This document shows, piece after piece, positions 8,138 to 16,626 of a stretch of DNA of 64,000 nt. The stretch comes from HGM04593 sp045654885 (lineage in GTDB: Bacteria > Bacteroidota > Bacteroidia > Bacteroidales > Bacteroidaceae). Made by a program: the position numbers and the translations under genes. The notes beneath the pieces were generated by a model that was not told the origin of the DNA, ran no database searches, and saw only the letters and a program-made list of their open reading frames with translations. The first letter of the stretch is position 1; the number at the start of each line of letters is the position of its first letter. The stretch covers positions 1-64,000 of the forward strand of contig JAZOOF010000045.1 of assembly GCA_045654885.1 (NCBI GenBank), in the 5' to 3' direction.

Positions 8138-9856
8138 ATGGAGTGGTTTACTAATCTTTTGCGGGCGCATCCTGAGCTGGCGATTTACTTGACGCTGGGG
8201 TTGGGTTTTCTCATTGGTAAGATACAGGTTAAGGGCTTCAGCCTGGGTATTGTGACGAGTGTGCTGTTGGTGGGTGTGCTCGTTGGGCAGCTGGATATTC
8301 CAACGCCGGGGCCGCTGAAACAGGTGGCGTTCCTTATGTTCCTCTTTGCCATTGGCTACAAGGTGGGACCGCAGTTCTTTGCGGGATTGCGCAAGGAGGG
8401 TTTGCCGCAGGTTTTCTTTGCCGTTGTTATGTGTGTATTCATTCTGCTATCTACCTGGGGCATTTCCCTGGTGATGGGCTACAATGTGGGCGAGGCTGCG
8501 GGATTACTCTCGGGGTCGCAGACCATCAGCGCTGTGATTGGCGTTGCGGGCGATACCATACGTGGACTTGGATTGCCCGCCGATGAGCAGGAGAAAGTGC
8601 TGAACATAATACCGGTTGCATACGCGGTTACATATATATTCGGCACGGCGGGTTCGGCGTGGATTCTTGCGCGCCTGGCGCCGAAGTTGCTTGGCGGTGT
8701 CGACAAGTTGAAGGCGAAATGCCGCGAGCTTGAGAAGCAGATGGGCAACGACGACAGCGAGAAGCCGGGCATTGTGGGCGCGAAGCGAATGGTGGAGTTC
8801 CGCAGCTATGCCATTGAGAACGACTGGTTTGCGCAAGGACGCCGCGTGAAGGAACTTGAATCATTCTTTGAGCGGCAGGGAAAGCGGCTGTTCGTAGAGC
8901 GCATACGCAAGGGCAAGCGCATTATTGATGATGTAAGGCCACGCGAGGTGCTGCACATTGGCGACGAGGTGGTGCTGAGCGGCCGCTACGAATACGCAAT
9001 TGGCGAGGAGAAGTGGATTGGCCGCGAGGTTGATGACACTGCCCTGCTCGACTTCCCTGTGATGGTGATGAAAACTACCATTGCCGGGCACTCGCACAAG
9101 CGCGACATCACATTCGGCGGAAAGAAGGTTGGCGAGCTGCGCCGACAGCCATATATGCACGGTGTTGTGATACAGAAGATAAAGCGTATGGGAGTGAACA
9201 TCCCGGTATTTGCCGACACACAACTGAACACAGGCGATGTAATTGAGCTTGTGGGCAAGAAAGTTGAAGTGATGCTTGCAGCAAAGGAGATTGGCTACCC
9301 CGACCCTGCTACAAACAGCACCGATGTAGTTTTCCTGTCGATTGGCATTTTCATTGGCGCGGTGATTGGAACACTCACGTTGCACATTGGCGGCATTCCG
9401 TTGAGCCTTAGCAGTAGTGGCGGCGCACTGATAGCCGGCCTGGTGTTCGGTTGGTGGCGCGCACACCACCCCACGATGGGCGCAATCCCCGAGGGTGCAC
9501 TGTGGGTGTTCAACAATCTTGGGCTCAACATCTTCATAGCCATTGTTGGCATATCGGCAGGGCCGGGCTTTGTCGAGGGTTTCCGCGAGATTGGCCTATC
9601 GCTGTTCATTGCCGGCATTGTTGCCACGGCGTTGCCGTTACTCTTTGGTGTGTGGGTTGCAGTAAAGTGGTTCAAGTTTCACCCTGCCATTGCACTTGGC
9701 TGCTGTGCCGGAGCACGTACCACCACGGCCGCCATTGGCGCGTTGCAGGAGAGCCTTGGCAGCGAAACGCCGGCACTGGGTTACACTATTACATACGCAG
9801 TCGGCAATACGTTGCTAATCCTTTGGGGCGTATTCCTGACGCTGATGGTAGCGTGA
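8138..9856 (+). CDS. aspT: Aspartate:alanine antiporter, AspT/YidE-YbjL family
   Basis: A 572-aa inner-membrane exchanger. I start it at the ATG at 8138 (MEWFTNLLRAHPELAIYLTL), because an upstream in-frame extension is polar and unlike the family. Architecture: about five N-terminal membrane helices, a cytoplasmic middle (about residues 200-360) with two RCK_C/TrkA_C-like domains, then a second bundle of about five or six helices. The conserved stretch GCCAGARTTTAAIGAL lies in the last bundle. AspT exchanges aspartate for alanine. Together with the decarboxylase AspD next downstream it consumes a proton inside the cell and so builds proton-motive force. Other members of this fold are poorly characterised, so the neighbouring aspD is the main reason for the name. 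Confidence 0.85.
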   Translation: MEWFTNLLRAHPELAIYLTLGLGFLIGKIQVKGFSLGIVTSVLLVGVLVGQLDIPTPGPLKQVAFLMFLFAIGYKVGPQFFAGLRKEGLPQVFFAVVMCVFILLSTWGISLVMGYNVGEAAGLLSGSQTISAVIGVAGDTIRGLGLPADEQEKVLNIIPVAYAVTYIFGTAGSAWILARLAPKLLGGVDKLKAKCRELEKQMGNDDSEKPGIVGAKRMVEFRSYAIENDWFAQGRRVKELESFFERQGKRLFVERIRKGKRIIDDVRPREVLHIGDEVVLSGRYEYAIGEEKWIGREVDDTALLDFPVMVMKTTIAGHSHKRDITFGGKKVGELRRQPYMHGVVIQKIKRMGVNIPVFADTQLNTGDVIELVGKKVEVMLAAKEIGYPDPATNSTDVVFLSIGIFIGAVIGTLTLHIGGIPLSLSSSGGALIAGLVFGWWRAHHPTMGAIPEGALWVFNNLGLNIFIAIVGISAGPGFVEGFREIGLSLFIAGIVATALPLLFGVWVAVKWFKFHPAIALGCCAGARTTTAAIGALQESLGSETPALGYTITYAVGNTLLILWGVFLTLMVA

Positions 9857-10474
9857 CAAACTCCCTCCGCCGTAAACGGCTCGTCCCTCTTCACAAAGAG
9901 GGACAGTAACTTAGGTGACCTACAAGCATTGCTTATTCCTCCCCTGTTTTAGGGGAGGTGCCGAAGGCGGAGGGGTTACAAACAGTTAGGGAGAGTAAGA
10001 TGGAATTTGTAGCAAGGTTGTTGTTTGAACTTCCTTCGCGATTATTGAACTCCCTCCGCGACTACGTCGCTCGTCCCTCTTCACAAAGAGGGACAGTAAC
10101 ATAGCCGACCTACAAGCGCAGCATATTCCTCCCTTGTTTTAGGGGAGGTGCCGAAGGACGGAGGGGTTACAAACAGGGAGGGACAGTAAGATGGAATTTG
10201 TAGCAATGTTGTTGTTTGAACTCCATCCGCATTTATTGAACTCCCTCCGCGACTACGTCGCTCGTCCCTCTTCACAAAGAGGGACAATAAATAGCCCGCA
10301 GAGGGTAGGAGATGGTATTTGCAGCAATGTTCTTGTTTGAACTTCCTTCGCATTTATTGAACTCCCTCCGCGACTATGTCGCTCGTCCCTCTTCACAAAA
10401 AGGGACAGTTATAAAACTAAATATTGTTTAAATACAAAAAATATAGAGAATAGAGAACTTTAACTTTAAATATT
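9857..10474 (+). repeat. Cluster of REP/BIME-like double-hairpin repeats between aspT and aspD
   Basis: No gene lies in these 618 bp. Direct units begin at 9861, 10050, 10241 and 10362 (about 48 bp each). Inverted units lie at about 9935-9977 and 10125-10168. Each unit has a CCCTCCG head, a short stem (GCGAC-TAC-GTCGC, or GCCG-TAAA-CGGC in the first copy), then a longer stem (GTCCCTCTT-CACA-AAGAGGGAC; CCTCCCCT-AAAAC-AGGGGAGG in the inverted units). Direct and inverted units alternate. The first three direct units lie 189 and 191 bp apart, so a roughly 190-bp block has been repeated in tandem. The last 65 bp (10410-10474) are AT-rich leader for aspD. The hairpins may also end aspT transcription. 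Confidence 0.8.
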
Positions 10475-12157
10475 ATGAGCCATTATTTGAACGACCACAG
10501 TGAGGTGAGCAATTTTGAGAAGGAGATGGAGAAGATTAGCCCTTTTGAGCTGAAGGACCGTCTTATCGCGCTTGCCGATGAGAGTATACGCAAGATGATG
10601 CATACAATGTTGAACGCCGGGCGTGGAAATCCCAACTGGGTTGCCACGCTGCCGCGCGAGGCATTCTTTGCGCTTGGCAGGTTCGGTATCAGTGAGTGCC
10701 GCCGCGACTGGCAACGCGCCGAGGGCATTGCCGGCATACCGCAAAAGGAGGGCATTGCCTTGCGCTTTGAGCAGTTCATCAAGGAGAACAGAAAGGAGGA
10801 GTGGGCACAGTTCCTGGAGAAATGCTACCGTTACATGCTCGACGAGCATAAGGTGGACGCCGATGCACTCGTCCACGAATGGGTCGAGGGCGTAGTGGGC
10901 AACCAGTATCCTGTCCCCGACCGCATACTGCCACACACCGAGATAGCCGTTAATGACTACGTAGCACAAGAACTGTGCAACGGCCGTCCGCCACAGGGCG
11001 AGATTGACCTCTTTGCCACCGAGGGCGGCACGGCTGCAATGTGCTACATATTCGACAGCCTGCAGCAGAACCGCTTGCTTGAACGTGGCGACCAGATTGC
11101 ACTGATGACACCTGTGTTCACCCCATACATTGAGATTCCCAAGCTCTACCGCTACAACTACAAGGTGACCGAGATTCCGGCAAGCCGCATGAGCGACGAC
11201 GGGCTGCACCTGTGGCAATACAGCGAAAAGGGCATCAACAAACTGCGCGACCCGGAGTACAAGGCGCTGTTCATCGTTAATCCCAGTAATCCGCCAAGCT
11301 ACGCGATGGACGAGAGGACGGTAGACCTACTTGTCGACATCGTTGAGCGTTGGAACCCGAACCTTATGATTGTGACCGACGATGTATATGCAACATTCGT
11401 TCCCGGTTTCCAGTCGCTTATGGGACGACTGCCGCACAACACGATGTGTGTCTATTCCTTCTCGAAATATTTTGGTGCTACAGGCTGGCGCACGGCGGTT
11501 ATTGCACTGCACCGCGACAACATATTCGATGCGCTGCTCAAACGCCTGCCACGCAAGCGCAAGGGCGAACTGCAGCAGCGCTACGGCAGCATAAGGAGCG
11601 ACGTGGAGAACATGCGTTTCATTGACCGCATGGTTGCCGACAGCCGCCAGGTGGCGCTGAACCACACAGCCGGCCTGTCACTGCCCCAGCAGCTGCAGAT
11701 GACGCTGTTTGCGCTCTACTCCATCATCGACAGGCGCGAGGGCGACAATTTCCGCCAGGCGATGCTGGATATAATAAACAAGCGCCTCACCAAGCTGTGG
11801 GAGAATATGGGATTCACGCTCGTTGACGACCCTTTGCGTGCCGGGTACTACTCCGAGATTGACCTCACCGTGTGGGGCAAGCGTTTCTATGGCGAAGACT
11901 TCGTGGACTGGTTGCGACTGAACCACAGCCCGCTGGATGTTGTGTTCCGCCTTGCAACGGAGACATCGCTTGTGGTGCTCAACGGCGGCGGTTTCGACGG
12001 CCCCGAATGGAGCATACGTGTTTCGCTTGCAAACCTGAAAGAGGATGACTATGCCATCATAGGGCAAAAGGTTCGCGGCATTCTCGATTCGTATGCCGAG
12101 AGGTGGAAGAATACTCTACCTACGGTAGAAAGTGGAAAGCGGAAATCGGAAAACTGA
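10475..12157 (+). CDS. aspD: Aspartate 4-decarboxylase / aspartate aminotransferase (PLP enzyme)
   Basis: A 560-aa fold-type I PLP enzyme. The Schiff-base lysine is Lys331 in YSFSKYFGATGWR. The stretches FATEGGTAAM (cofactor phosphate region) and VNPSNPPSYAM (the family's NPxNP-like turn) are also visible. The enzyme converts L-aspartate to L-alanine plus CO2 and has side aminotransferase activity. With AspT it completes the aspartate:alanine cycle that yields a proton gradient. It is about 30 residues longer than the well-studied decarboxylases; the extra length includes a charged tail. It is transcribed in the same direction as aspT but separated by 618 bp of repeats, so it may have its own promoter in the AT-rich leader. 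Confidence 0.9.
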   Translation: MSHYLNDHSEVSNFEKEMEKISPFELKDRLIALADESIRKMMHTMLNAGRGNPNWVATLPREAFFALGRFGISECRRDWQRAEGIAGIPQKEGIALRFEQFIKENRKEEWAQFLEKCYRYMLDEHKVDADALVHEWVEGVVGNQYPVPDRILPHTEIAVNDYVAQELCNGRPPQGEIDLFATEGGTAAMCYIFDSLQQNRLLERGDQIALMTPVFTPYIEIPKLYRYNYKVTEIPASRMSDDGLHLWQYSEKGINKLRDPEYKALFIVNPSNPPSYAMDERTVDLLVDIVERWNPNLMIVTDDVYATFVPGFQSLMGRLPHNTMCVYSFSKYFGATGWRTAVIALHRDNIFDALLKRLPRKRKGELQQRYGSIRSDVENMRFIDRMVADSRQVALNHTAGLSLPQQLQMTLFALYSIIDRREGDNFRQAMLDIINKRLTKLWENMGFTLVDDPLRAGYYSEIDLTVWGKRFYGEDFVDWLRLNHSPLDVVFRLATETSLVVLNGGGFDGPEWSIRVSLANLKEDDYAIIGQKVRGILDSYAERWKNTLPTVESGKRKSEN

Positions 12158-12712
12158 AAGCTGAAAGCTACGAGTAAGCGAGAGCAGAGGAAAAGTTTAC
12201 TTTTACTATGCCGAGCGGAAGCAGGTTCAAGCGCACGAAGTGCGATTAAAGGTAAAAACTTGTGCCAACTGTGCCGATTTAAGGACCCCCTCCGAAATTA
12301 CTCACGTAATTTCTCGTCCCCCTAAGACAGGGGGACAATTACTTAGCCGACCCATCATAAGCACAGTTTATTCCTCCCACTGTTTTAGGGGAGGTGCCGA
12401 AGGCGGAGGGGTTACAAACGGTGAGAGACAGTAAGATGTAATTTGTAGCAATGTTCTTGTTTGAACTCCCTCCGCGATTATTGAACTCCCTCCGCGACTG
12501 CGTCGCTCGTCCCTCTTCAACAAGAGGGACAGTTACTTAGCCGACCTACATCATAAGCAGATACACCTGTCTGCCCAAAAAAAAGCAATACCGGTACAAA
12601 CAGGGCGGACACACCGGTCCGCCCCTACCGTGTATGACAAAGCGCATATTAAACTCCCTCCGCGACTACGTCGCTCGTCCCTCTTCAACAAGAGGGACAG
12701 TTGGTTACGCGC
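12158..12712 (+). repeat. Second REP/BIME-like repeat cluster, after aspD
   Basis: This gap has no gene. Direct units lie at about 12284-12341, 12486-12535 and 12653-12700, and an inverted unit at about 12370-12415. The first unit is informative. Its small stem reads GAAATTAC-TCAC-GTAATTTC and its large stem GTCCCCCT-AAGAC-AGGGGGAC. Both arms have changed together relative to the other copies, so pairing is kept although the sequence is not. The segment between 12416 and 12485 (gtaatttgtagcaatgttct and following) repeats the linker found upstream of aspD. The same element family therefore brackets this gene on both sides. A separate GC-rich palindrome (GGGCGGAC...GTCCGCCC) lies at about 12602-12624. 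Confidence 0.78.
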
Positions 12713-12714
12713 AT

Positions 12715-12749
12715 AAAAATTGCGGTCAGCGCCTTGGCGCAGACCGCAA
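12715..12749 (-). terminator. Rho-independent terminator of the N-acetylhexosamine kinase gene
   Basis: A strong hairpin: TTGCGGTC (12720-12727) pairs with GACCGCAA (12742-12749), with an inner GCGCC-TT-GGCGC stem. On the minus strand it is followed by a run of U (complement of 12715-12719). It lies 24 bp past the kinase stop codon. Confidence 0.8.
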
Positions 12750-12772
12750 TAATACTTATTCAAGCAATTCTA

Positions 12773-13846
12773 TTACTTTACAATCTCTGCAATGAATGCC
12801 TGCATCTCGGCCTGGTGTGCCTCAACGCTCTGCAACAGTTTGAACTGTGCCTTTGAGCGGACGAGGTTGTGCTCGGGATACTGAATCTTGTAGTATGTAT
12901 CGCCGTTGATGTAGTCGGCCAAGAAACGTACTGTCTGCATGTATGGGAACAATGCTGCAGCGTATGGCAAGTTCTCAACCTCAAGCGGTGTGATGAACGA
13001 AGCGGCTGACTTCAAGTAACCCTTTGTGAATGACTTGAAGATTTCCATGTTGAAGTTCACGTTGTCAAGGTTCTGGTCGTCCTCCTTACCGGTGTTGGCT
13101 GCCGAACGCAAGTAGTCACCGAAGTCGGAGAAGATGAAGTTTGGCATCACTGTATCGAGGTCGATTACGCAAAGTACGTTACCGTCCTTGTCGAAGAGGA
13201 TGTTGTCGACCTTTGTATCGCAGTGGCAGATGCGCTTTGCAAGCTTGCCCTCGCGGTGCAGACGCTCGCCCTTGCACATCTCCTCGGCACGTGCCTCAAG
13301 CTCGTCAACGAGCCACTGTACCTCGGCAAGGCGGCCTGCCTTGTTCTCGGCAACAGCCTCGCGCAACTGGCGCAAGCGGAACTCCATGTTGTGGAAGTCC
13401 TTGATTGTCTCGCCAAGTTCGGCTGGGATATCGGCAAGCATAGCCTGGAAGTTACCGAATGTCTCGCCCACGATGTATGATGTCTCGGGAGTAACGGCTG
13501 TCATACCCACTGTATCGGGGATGAACTCCATTACACGCCAATATTTCTCGCCATCGAAATAGTAGTACTTCCCCTCCTTTGTTGGAACGAACTTGAGCAC
13601 CTTGCGCTCGATGTCATCGGCACCGGCAGCAACGAGCTTGCCATGGATGTGCTCGGTAACAGCAACGATGTTGTTCATGAGCATGTCCACATCGGGGAAG
13701 ATTGCGTTGTTAACGTGCTGCAACACATAGTCGGGAGCTGTGCCCTCGGTCTTCACGCGATATGTGGTGTTGATGAGACCATTGCCCAAAGGAGCTACTT
13801 CTACAACATTGCCCTGAATGTTGAACTGAGAAACAATTGTGTTCAT
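12773..13846 (-). CDS. nahK: N-acetylhexosamine 1-kinase-like sugar kinase (APH/choline kinase fold)
   Basis: A 357-aa kinase of the aminoglycoside phosphotransferase fold, the same size as bifidobacterial NahK. Visible features: a glycine loop GNGLINTTYR (21-30), the Brenner motif HCDTKVDN (His208, Asp210, Asn215) and the metal-binding IDLDT (228-232). NahK phosphorylates GlcNAc or GalNAc at C1, which feeds the hexosamine into UDP-sugar metabolism. It is a key step in use of lacto-N-biose and galacto-N-biose from milk and mucin. The fucosidase operon upstream on the same strand and the nearby galactose operon fit such a diet. The exact sugar cannot be read from sequence. Confidence 0.8.
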   Translation of the reverse strand: MNTIVSQFNIQGNVVEVAPLGNGLINTTYRVKTEGTAPDYVLQHVNNAIFPDVDMLMNNIVAVTEHIHGKLVAAGADDIERKVLKFVPTKEGKYYYFDGEKYWRVMEFIPDTVGMTAVTPETSYIVGETFGNFQAMLADIPAELGETIKDFHNMEFRLRQLREAVAENKAGRLAEVQWLVDELEARAEEMCKGERLHREGKLAKRICHCDTKVDNILFDKDGNVLCVIDLDTVMPNFIFSDFGDYLRSAANTGKEDDQNLDNVNFNMEIFKSFTKGYLKSAASFITPLEVENLPYAAALFPYMQTVRFLADYINGDTYYKIQYPEHNLVRSKAQFKLLQSVEAHQAEMQAFIAEIVK

Positions 13847-13880
13847 TGGTATTTAAATTTTAAGGTTAGTATTCTGCTGT

Positions 13881-13963
13881 CTGTCATCTCGAACGTATGT
13901 GAGAGATCTCTTATTTCGCGATGGTTTGAGATCCCTCGTCGCTACGCTCTGTCGGGATGACAG
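13881..13963. repeat. Short terminal-inverted-repeat element (GTCAT family), copy 1
   Basis: An 83-bp element bounded by CTGTCATC (13881-13888) and GATGACAG (13956-13963). The arms extend imperfectly inwards (tCGA / TCGg). It is non-coding and lies upstream of nahK. Further members of the family are at 14099, 19174 and 41291. Confidence 0.65.
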
Positions 13964-14098
13964 ATTAGCGATTATATAAACCGCATTATTTCAGGCAAAT
14001 TTAAACAAAAGAAAATAGCATTACAAAATTATTACAGAATATTTGCATAAAAAACATATTTAACGTGTGTTCGATATAAGCTAAATCAAATCGCGAAC

Positions 14099-14213
14099 CT
14101 GTCATCCCGACAGAACGCAGTGACGAGGGATCTCTGAATCCGCTTATAATGAGATTCCTCACACAAGGTTGACTTTGGCCCCTACGGGCGTCGATCTTCG
14201 ATTCGGAATGACA
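14099..14213. repeat. GTCAT-family inverted-repeat element, copy 2, with partial copy 3
   Basis: Begins CTGTCATCCCGACAGAACGC and ends TTCGGAATGACAAA. The left end is the reverse complement of the right end of copy 1 (GTCGGGATGACAG). A related fragment, with the shared segment gactttagccccttcgggcg, lies at about 14268-14327. Together with copy 1 these fill most of the 604-bp gap between nahK and the secreted-protein gene. I see no gene in that gap. Confidence 0.6.
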
Positions 14214-14344
14214 AAATACGCTAATTTTTAGTATAAATTCTTATATCGAGCTCACGTTATTTATAGATGTTTCGGTTTGACTTTAGCCCCTTCGGGCGTC
14301 GACCGTTGGTTCGCTCAACATGACAAGATACGTTCGGGGAGTAT

Positions 14345-14388
14345 ATTATAAAAGAAATTCCCGGCAGTCGCGCGCGACTGCCGGGAAT
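14345..14388 (-). terminator. Terminator of the fucosidase / secreted-protein operon
   Basis: A perfect 16-bp-arm palindrome (14357-14372 with 14373-14388; arms begin ATTCCCGGCAG). On the minus strand it is followed by a U-rich stretch (TTCTTTTATAATATAC). A second small hairpin (CCCTCTCC-ttg-GGAGAGGG, 14418-14436) lies between it and the stop codon. Confidence 0.75.
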
Positions 14389-14450
14389 AAAACATTTTAG
14401 TAATAACATTTTTTGTTCCCTCTCCTTGGGAGAGGGTTATGGGTGAGGCC

Positions 14451-16607
14451 TTACTTTACAAACACCTTCTCGCCGTCAACGATGTTGATACCTTTTGCGG
14501 CCTCCTGCAAACGACGACCCTGGAGGTCATAGACAGCATTTACGCCGGTTTCAACATTCAGTTCGTCGATGCTTGTTGTTGTCTCAACATAAAGGATTCG
14601 CAATGTAGAGCCGGCATCCTGGCCACCATTCCAGAAAGCGAGCTTGTTGTCGCGGTTGTTCACCTTGTTTGAGATATAACCATCCTCGTACATATATGCA
14701 TAGGCTACATCGGTTGAACCCAAATCACGTGAATCCATAAAGCGCCATACAGCGGTGTAACCCTCGGGGAGGTTATCTTTCTCCTTCAACACAGGATATG
14801 AACCGGCACCGGTTGAACCCATCATCTGTATTGGGGCTGCAAGCACCTTTGTTGCGCCGGCCTGCTTGTTGTAAATTTGGTAGCCTACCTCCTCGTTACC
14901 GGTGAAGCACCACAAATGAGCAGGGTTCTCGGTGTCGAGTTCGGTGTTGTCGAGTGCAATGTAGCTTGCATTGCCGTTATCGGAAAGTACATAACCATCC
15001 TGGCCAATCTGAATTGTATACCAGGGAATTTGGCCAACGAACTCGCCGTTCTCAACCTTAGTAGTCTCGTAACGTGTAGGTATCTGAGGCTCAACGTATG
15101 TACCCTTCTCAATGAAGAGACCCTCAACCTCAACATCACCGCACATATACTCGGCCGGGATTACAATGCAATCCTCGGCATCGAACTGCTGACGCTCGAA
15201 GAATACCTTCTGCCACTGTACATTGTCATGTACAATGCTGTCGCCGCTGAGGTTGTAACCGTACTTGATGATTGCACCCTTGTACTCGAAACCGTTCTCG
15301 GGAACCATCTTGATTTTGAACGCCTGACCGAATGGTGTCTGGTATGTAACAAGGTCGGCTCCGTTCTCGGCAGCAACAACCTTACCGTTGCGGTTTGCAT
15401 CGTTTACATAAGCGTAGTCGCCATGTACATTGAGCATTACATCAACGATACCACCACCATTGCCAAGGATTGGGTTTGACTGATCGATAGAACCTGCAGG
15501 GTCAATGCAGTTCCAGTCTACCTTGTAACGCATGCGGTATACACCATGAGCCATGTCGGCAGGCAAAGTGAACGAAGGCATTACAAGTGTATTGCGGTTA
15601 TTGCCGCTGATAGGTGTACCTGCACTGTTCACACCATTCTCATTGTCGGCACCACCATAGAATGAGAACGAAACAAGGTCACTGCCCTGGGCAATGCTGA
15701 GATCATCGTTCACTGTAGCCTGGAACTTACCGTCGTTTGCAAAGTCGATGTAAGCATATCCGTGCATCCAGCTACCGGTGTAGGCAATGCTTGCTGTGAG
15801 TGTCTCACCCGGCTTTGCAAGAAGCTGCTTGCTTGTCTGGTTAACATACACAGTCTTTGGAGATGTCGGTGAGTTGACCACCTGTGTTGCAGCACCGTCA
15901 GCCTGCAACTTGACTGCAGAGAGGAAACGGTCGTTGCGTGTATAAAGCTGGTCTTCGCCAAAAGCAATCTGATAATAGCCATAAACGAACTCCGATGCAG
16001 GGTCGTCGTTTACCTTGATGTCATCGACATAGCAGATAGCATCCTCGGTATAGTTGTGTGGCGACTCACAGTCGGGCACAACAACAAGGCTGTAGATGTC
16101 AATGCCACCGTTACCCTTGATTGGGAGGACAACGTCCTGCCATTTGCCGGCACCGATGTTCATTGTAGACATTGCCCAGAACTGCTCAGCCTCGGGCGAC
16201 TGGTCCTTGCGCTCGGTGCGCTTACCCAAACCTACAACCATCACGCGGCCACCGTATGGACGATATACCTTAACGTGGAGATATTTCACTGTCGGAGTGA
16301 GTTCAAATGTCTCATTGAGGTCAACGCGTACACCAAAGGTGTTTGAACCGAAGCGTGAACGCTGGATGGCAAGAATCTTTGACGATGGGTTGGGAGCCAC
16401 GCCCAACTGGTCGTCGACATAGGTCAAGTGGTTATCGATAACCGCATAGTTACCCTTGAGGGCACCGGTGCGGAAGGGAGATGCCTCCCATGTATCATAG
16501 ACACCTATTGACTTGTAGTCCTGTGTCTCGAATGTTACCTCTGTCTGCGCCGAAGCGAACATTGGGAGTGCCAAAGCAGCAAGCGCAAATATGTTCTTCA
16601 ATTTCAT
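14451..16607 (-). CDS. Secreted multidomain protein with GEVED-like region and C-terminal sorting tail
   Basis: A 718-aa exported protein. Signal peptide 1-20 (MKLKNIFALAALALPMFASA, then QT). Residues of about 20-200 look like a carbohydrate-binding-type beta-sandwich. The middle (about 255-400) resembles a GEVED domain, with the stretch WMHGYAYIDFANDGKF. The end reads VYDLQGRRL...KGINIVDGEKVFVK. This is the short 'name-tag' tail seen in many Bacteroidales secreted proteins, related to type A type IX sorting signals. No catalytic motif was recognised. The gene starts 19 bp after the GH29 fucosidase stop on the same strand, so it should be co-expressed. A role in binding the fucosylated glycan substrate is inference. 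Confidence 0.7.
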   Translation of the reverse strand: MKLKNIFALAALALPMFASAQTEVTFETQDYKSIGVYDTWEASPFRTGALKGNYAVIDNHLTYVDDQLGVAPNPSSKILAIQRSRFGSNTFGVRVDLNETFELTPTVKYLHVKVYRPYGGRVMVVGLGKRTERKDQSPEAEQFWAMSTMNIGAGKWQDVVLPIKGNGGIDIYSLVVVPDCESPHNYTEDAICYVDDIKVNDDPASEFVYGYYQIAFGEDQLYTRNDRFLSAVKLQADGAATQVVNSPTSPKTVYVNQTSKQLLAKPGETLTASIAYTGSWMHGYAYIDFANDGKFQATVNDDLSIAQGSDLVSFSFYGGADNENGVNSAGTPISGNNRNTLVMPSFTLPADMAHGVYRMRYKVDWNCIDPAGSIDQSNPILGNGGGIVDVMLNVHGDYAYVNDANRNGKVVAAENGADLVTYQTPFGQAFKIKMVPENGFEYKGAIIKYGYNLSGDSIVHDNVQWQKVFFERQQFDAEDCIVIPAEYMCGDVEVEGLFIEKGTYVEPQIPTRYETTKVENGEFVGQIPWYTIQIGQDGYVLSDNGNASYIALDNTELDTENPAHLWCFTGNEEVGYQIYNKQAGATKVLAAPIQMMGSTGAGSYPVLKEKDNLPEGYTAVWRFMDSRDLGSTDVAYAYMYEDGYISNKVNNRDNKLAFWNGGQDAGSTLRILYVETTTSIDELNVETGVNAVYDLQGRRLQEAAKGINIVDGEKVFVK

Positions 16608-16626
16608 AATTCCAAAGATTTAAATA

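Noticed and set aside
8861..9469. 202-codon frame on the minus strand within aspT
   Set aside because: Shadow of aspT; His/Ala-rich composition and no family features.
10081..10353. 90-codon minus-strand frame between aspT and aspD
   Set aside because: Made entirely of the hairpin repeat units, with internal duplication mirroring the DNA repeat.
9857..10474. Possible CRISPR array from regularly spaced repeats
   Set aside because: Units are about 190 or 121 bp apart, occur in both orientations, contain two hairpins each, and the sequence between them is itself repeated rather than unique. No cas genes are nearby.
12240..12763. Short frames in the gap after aspD
   Set aside because: Consist of repeat units; no start context or coding bias.
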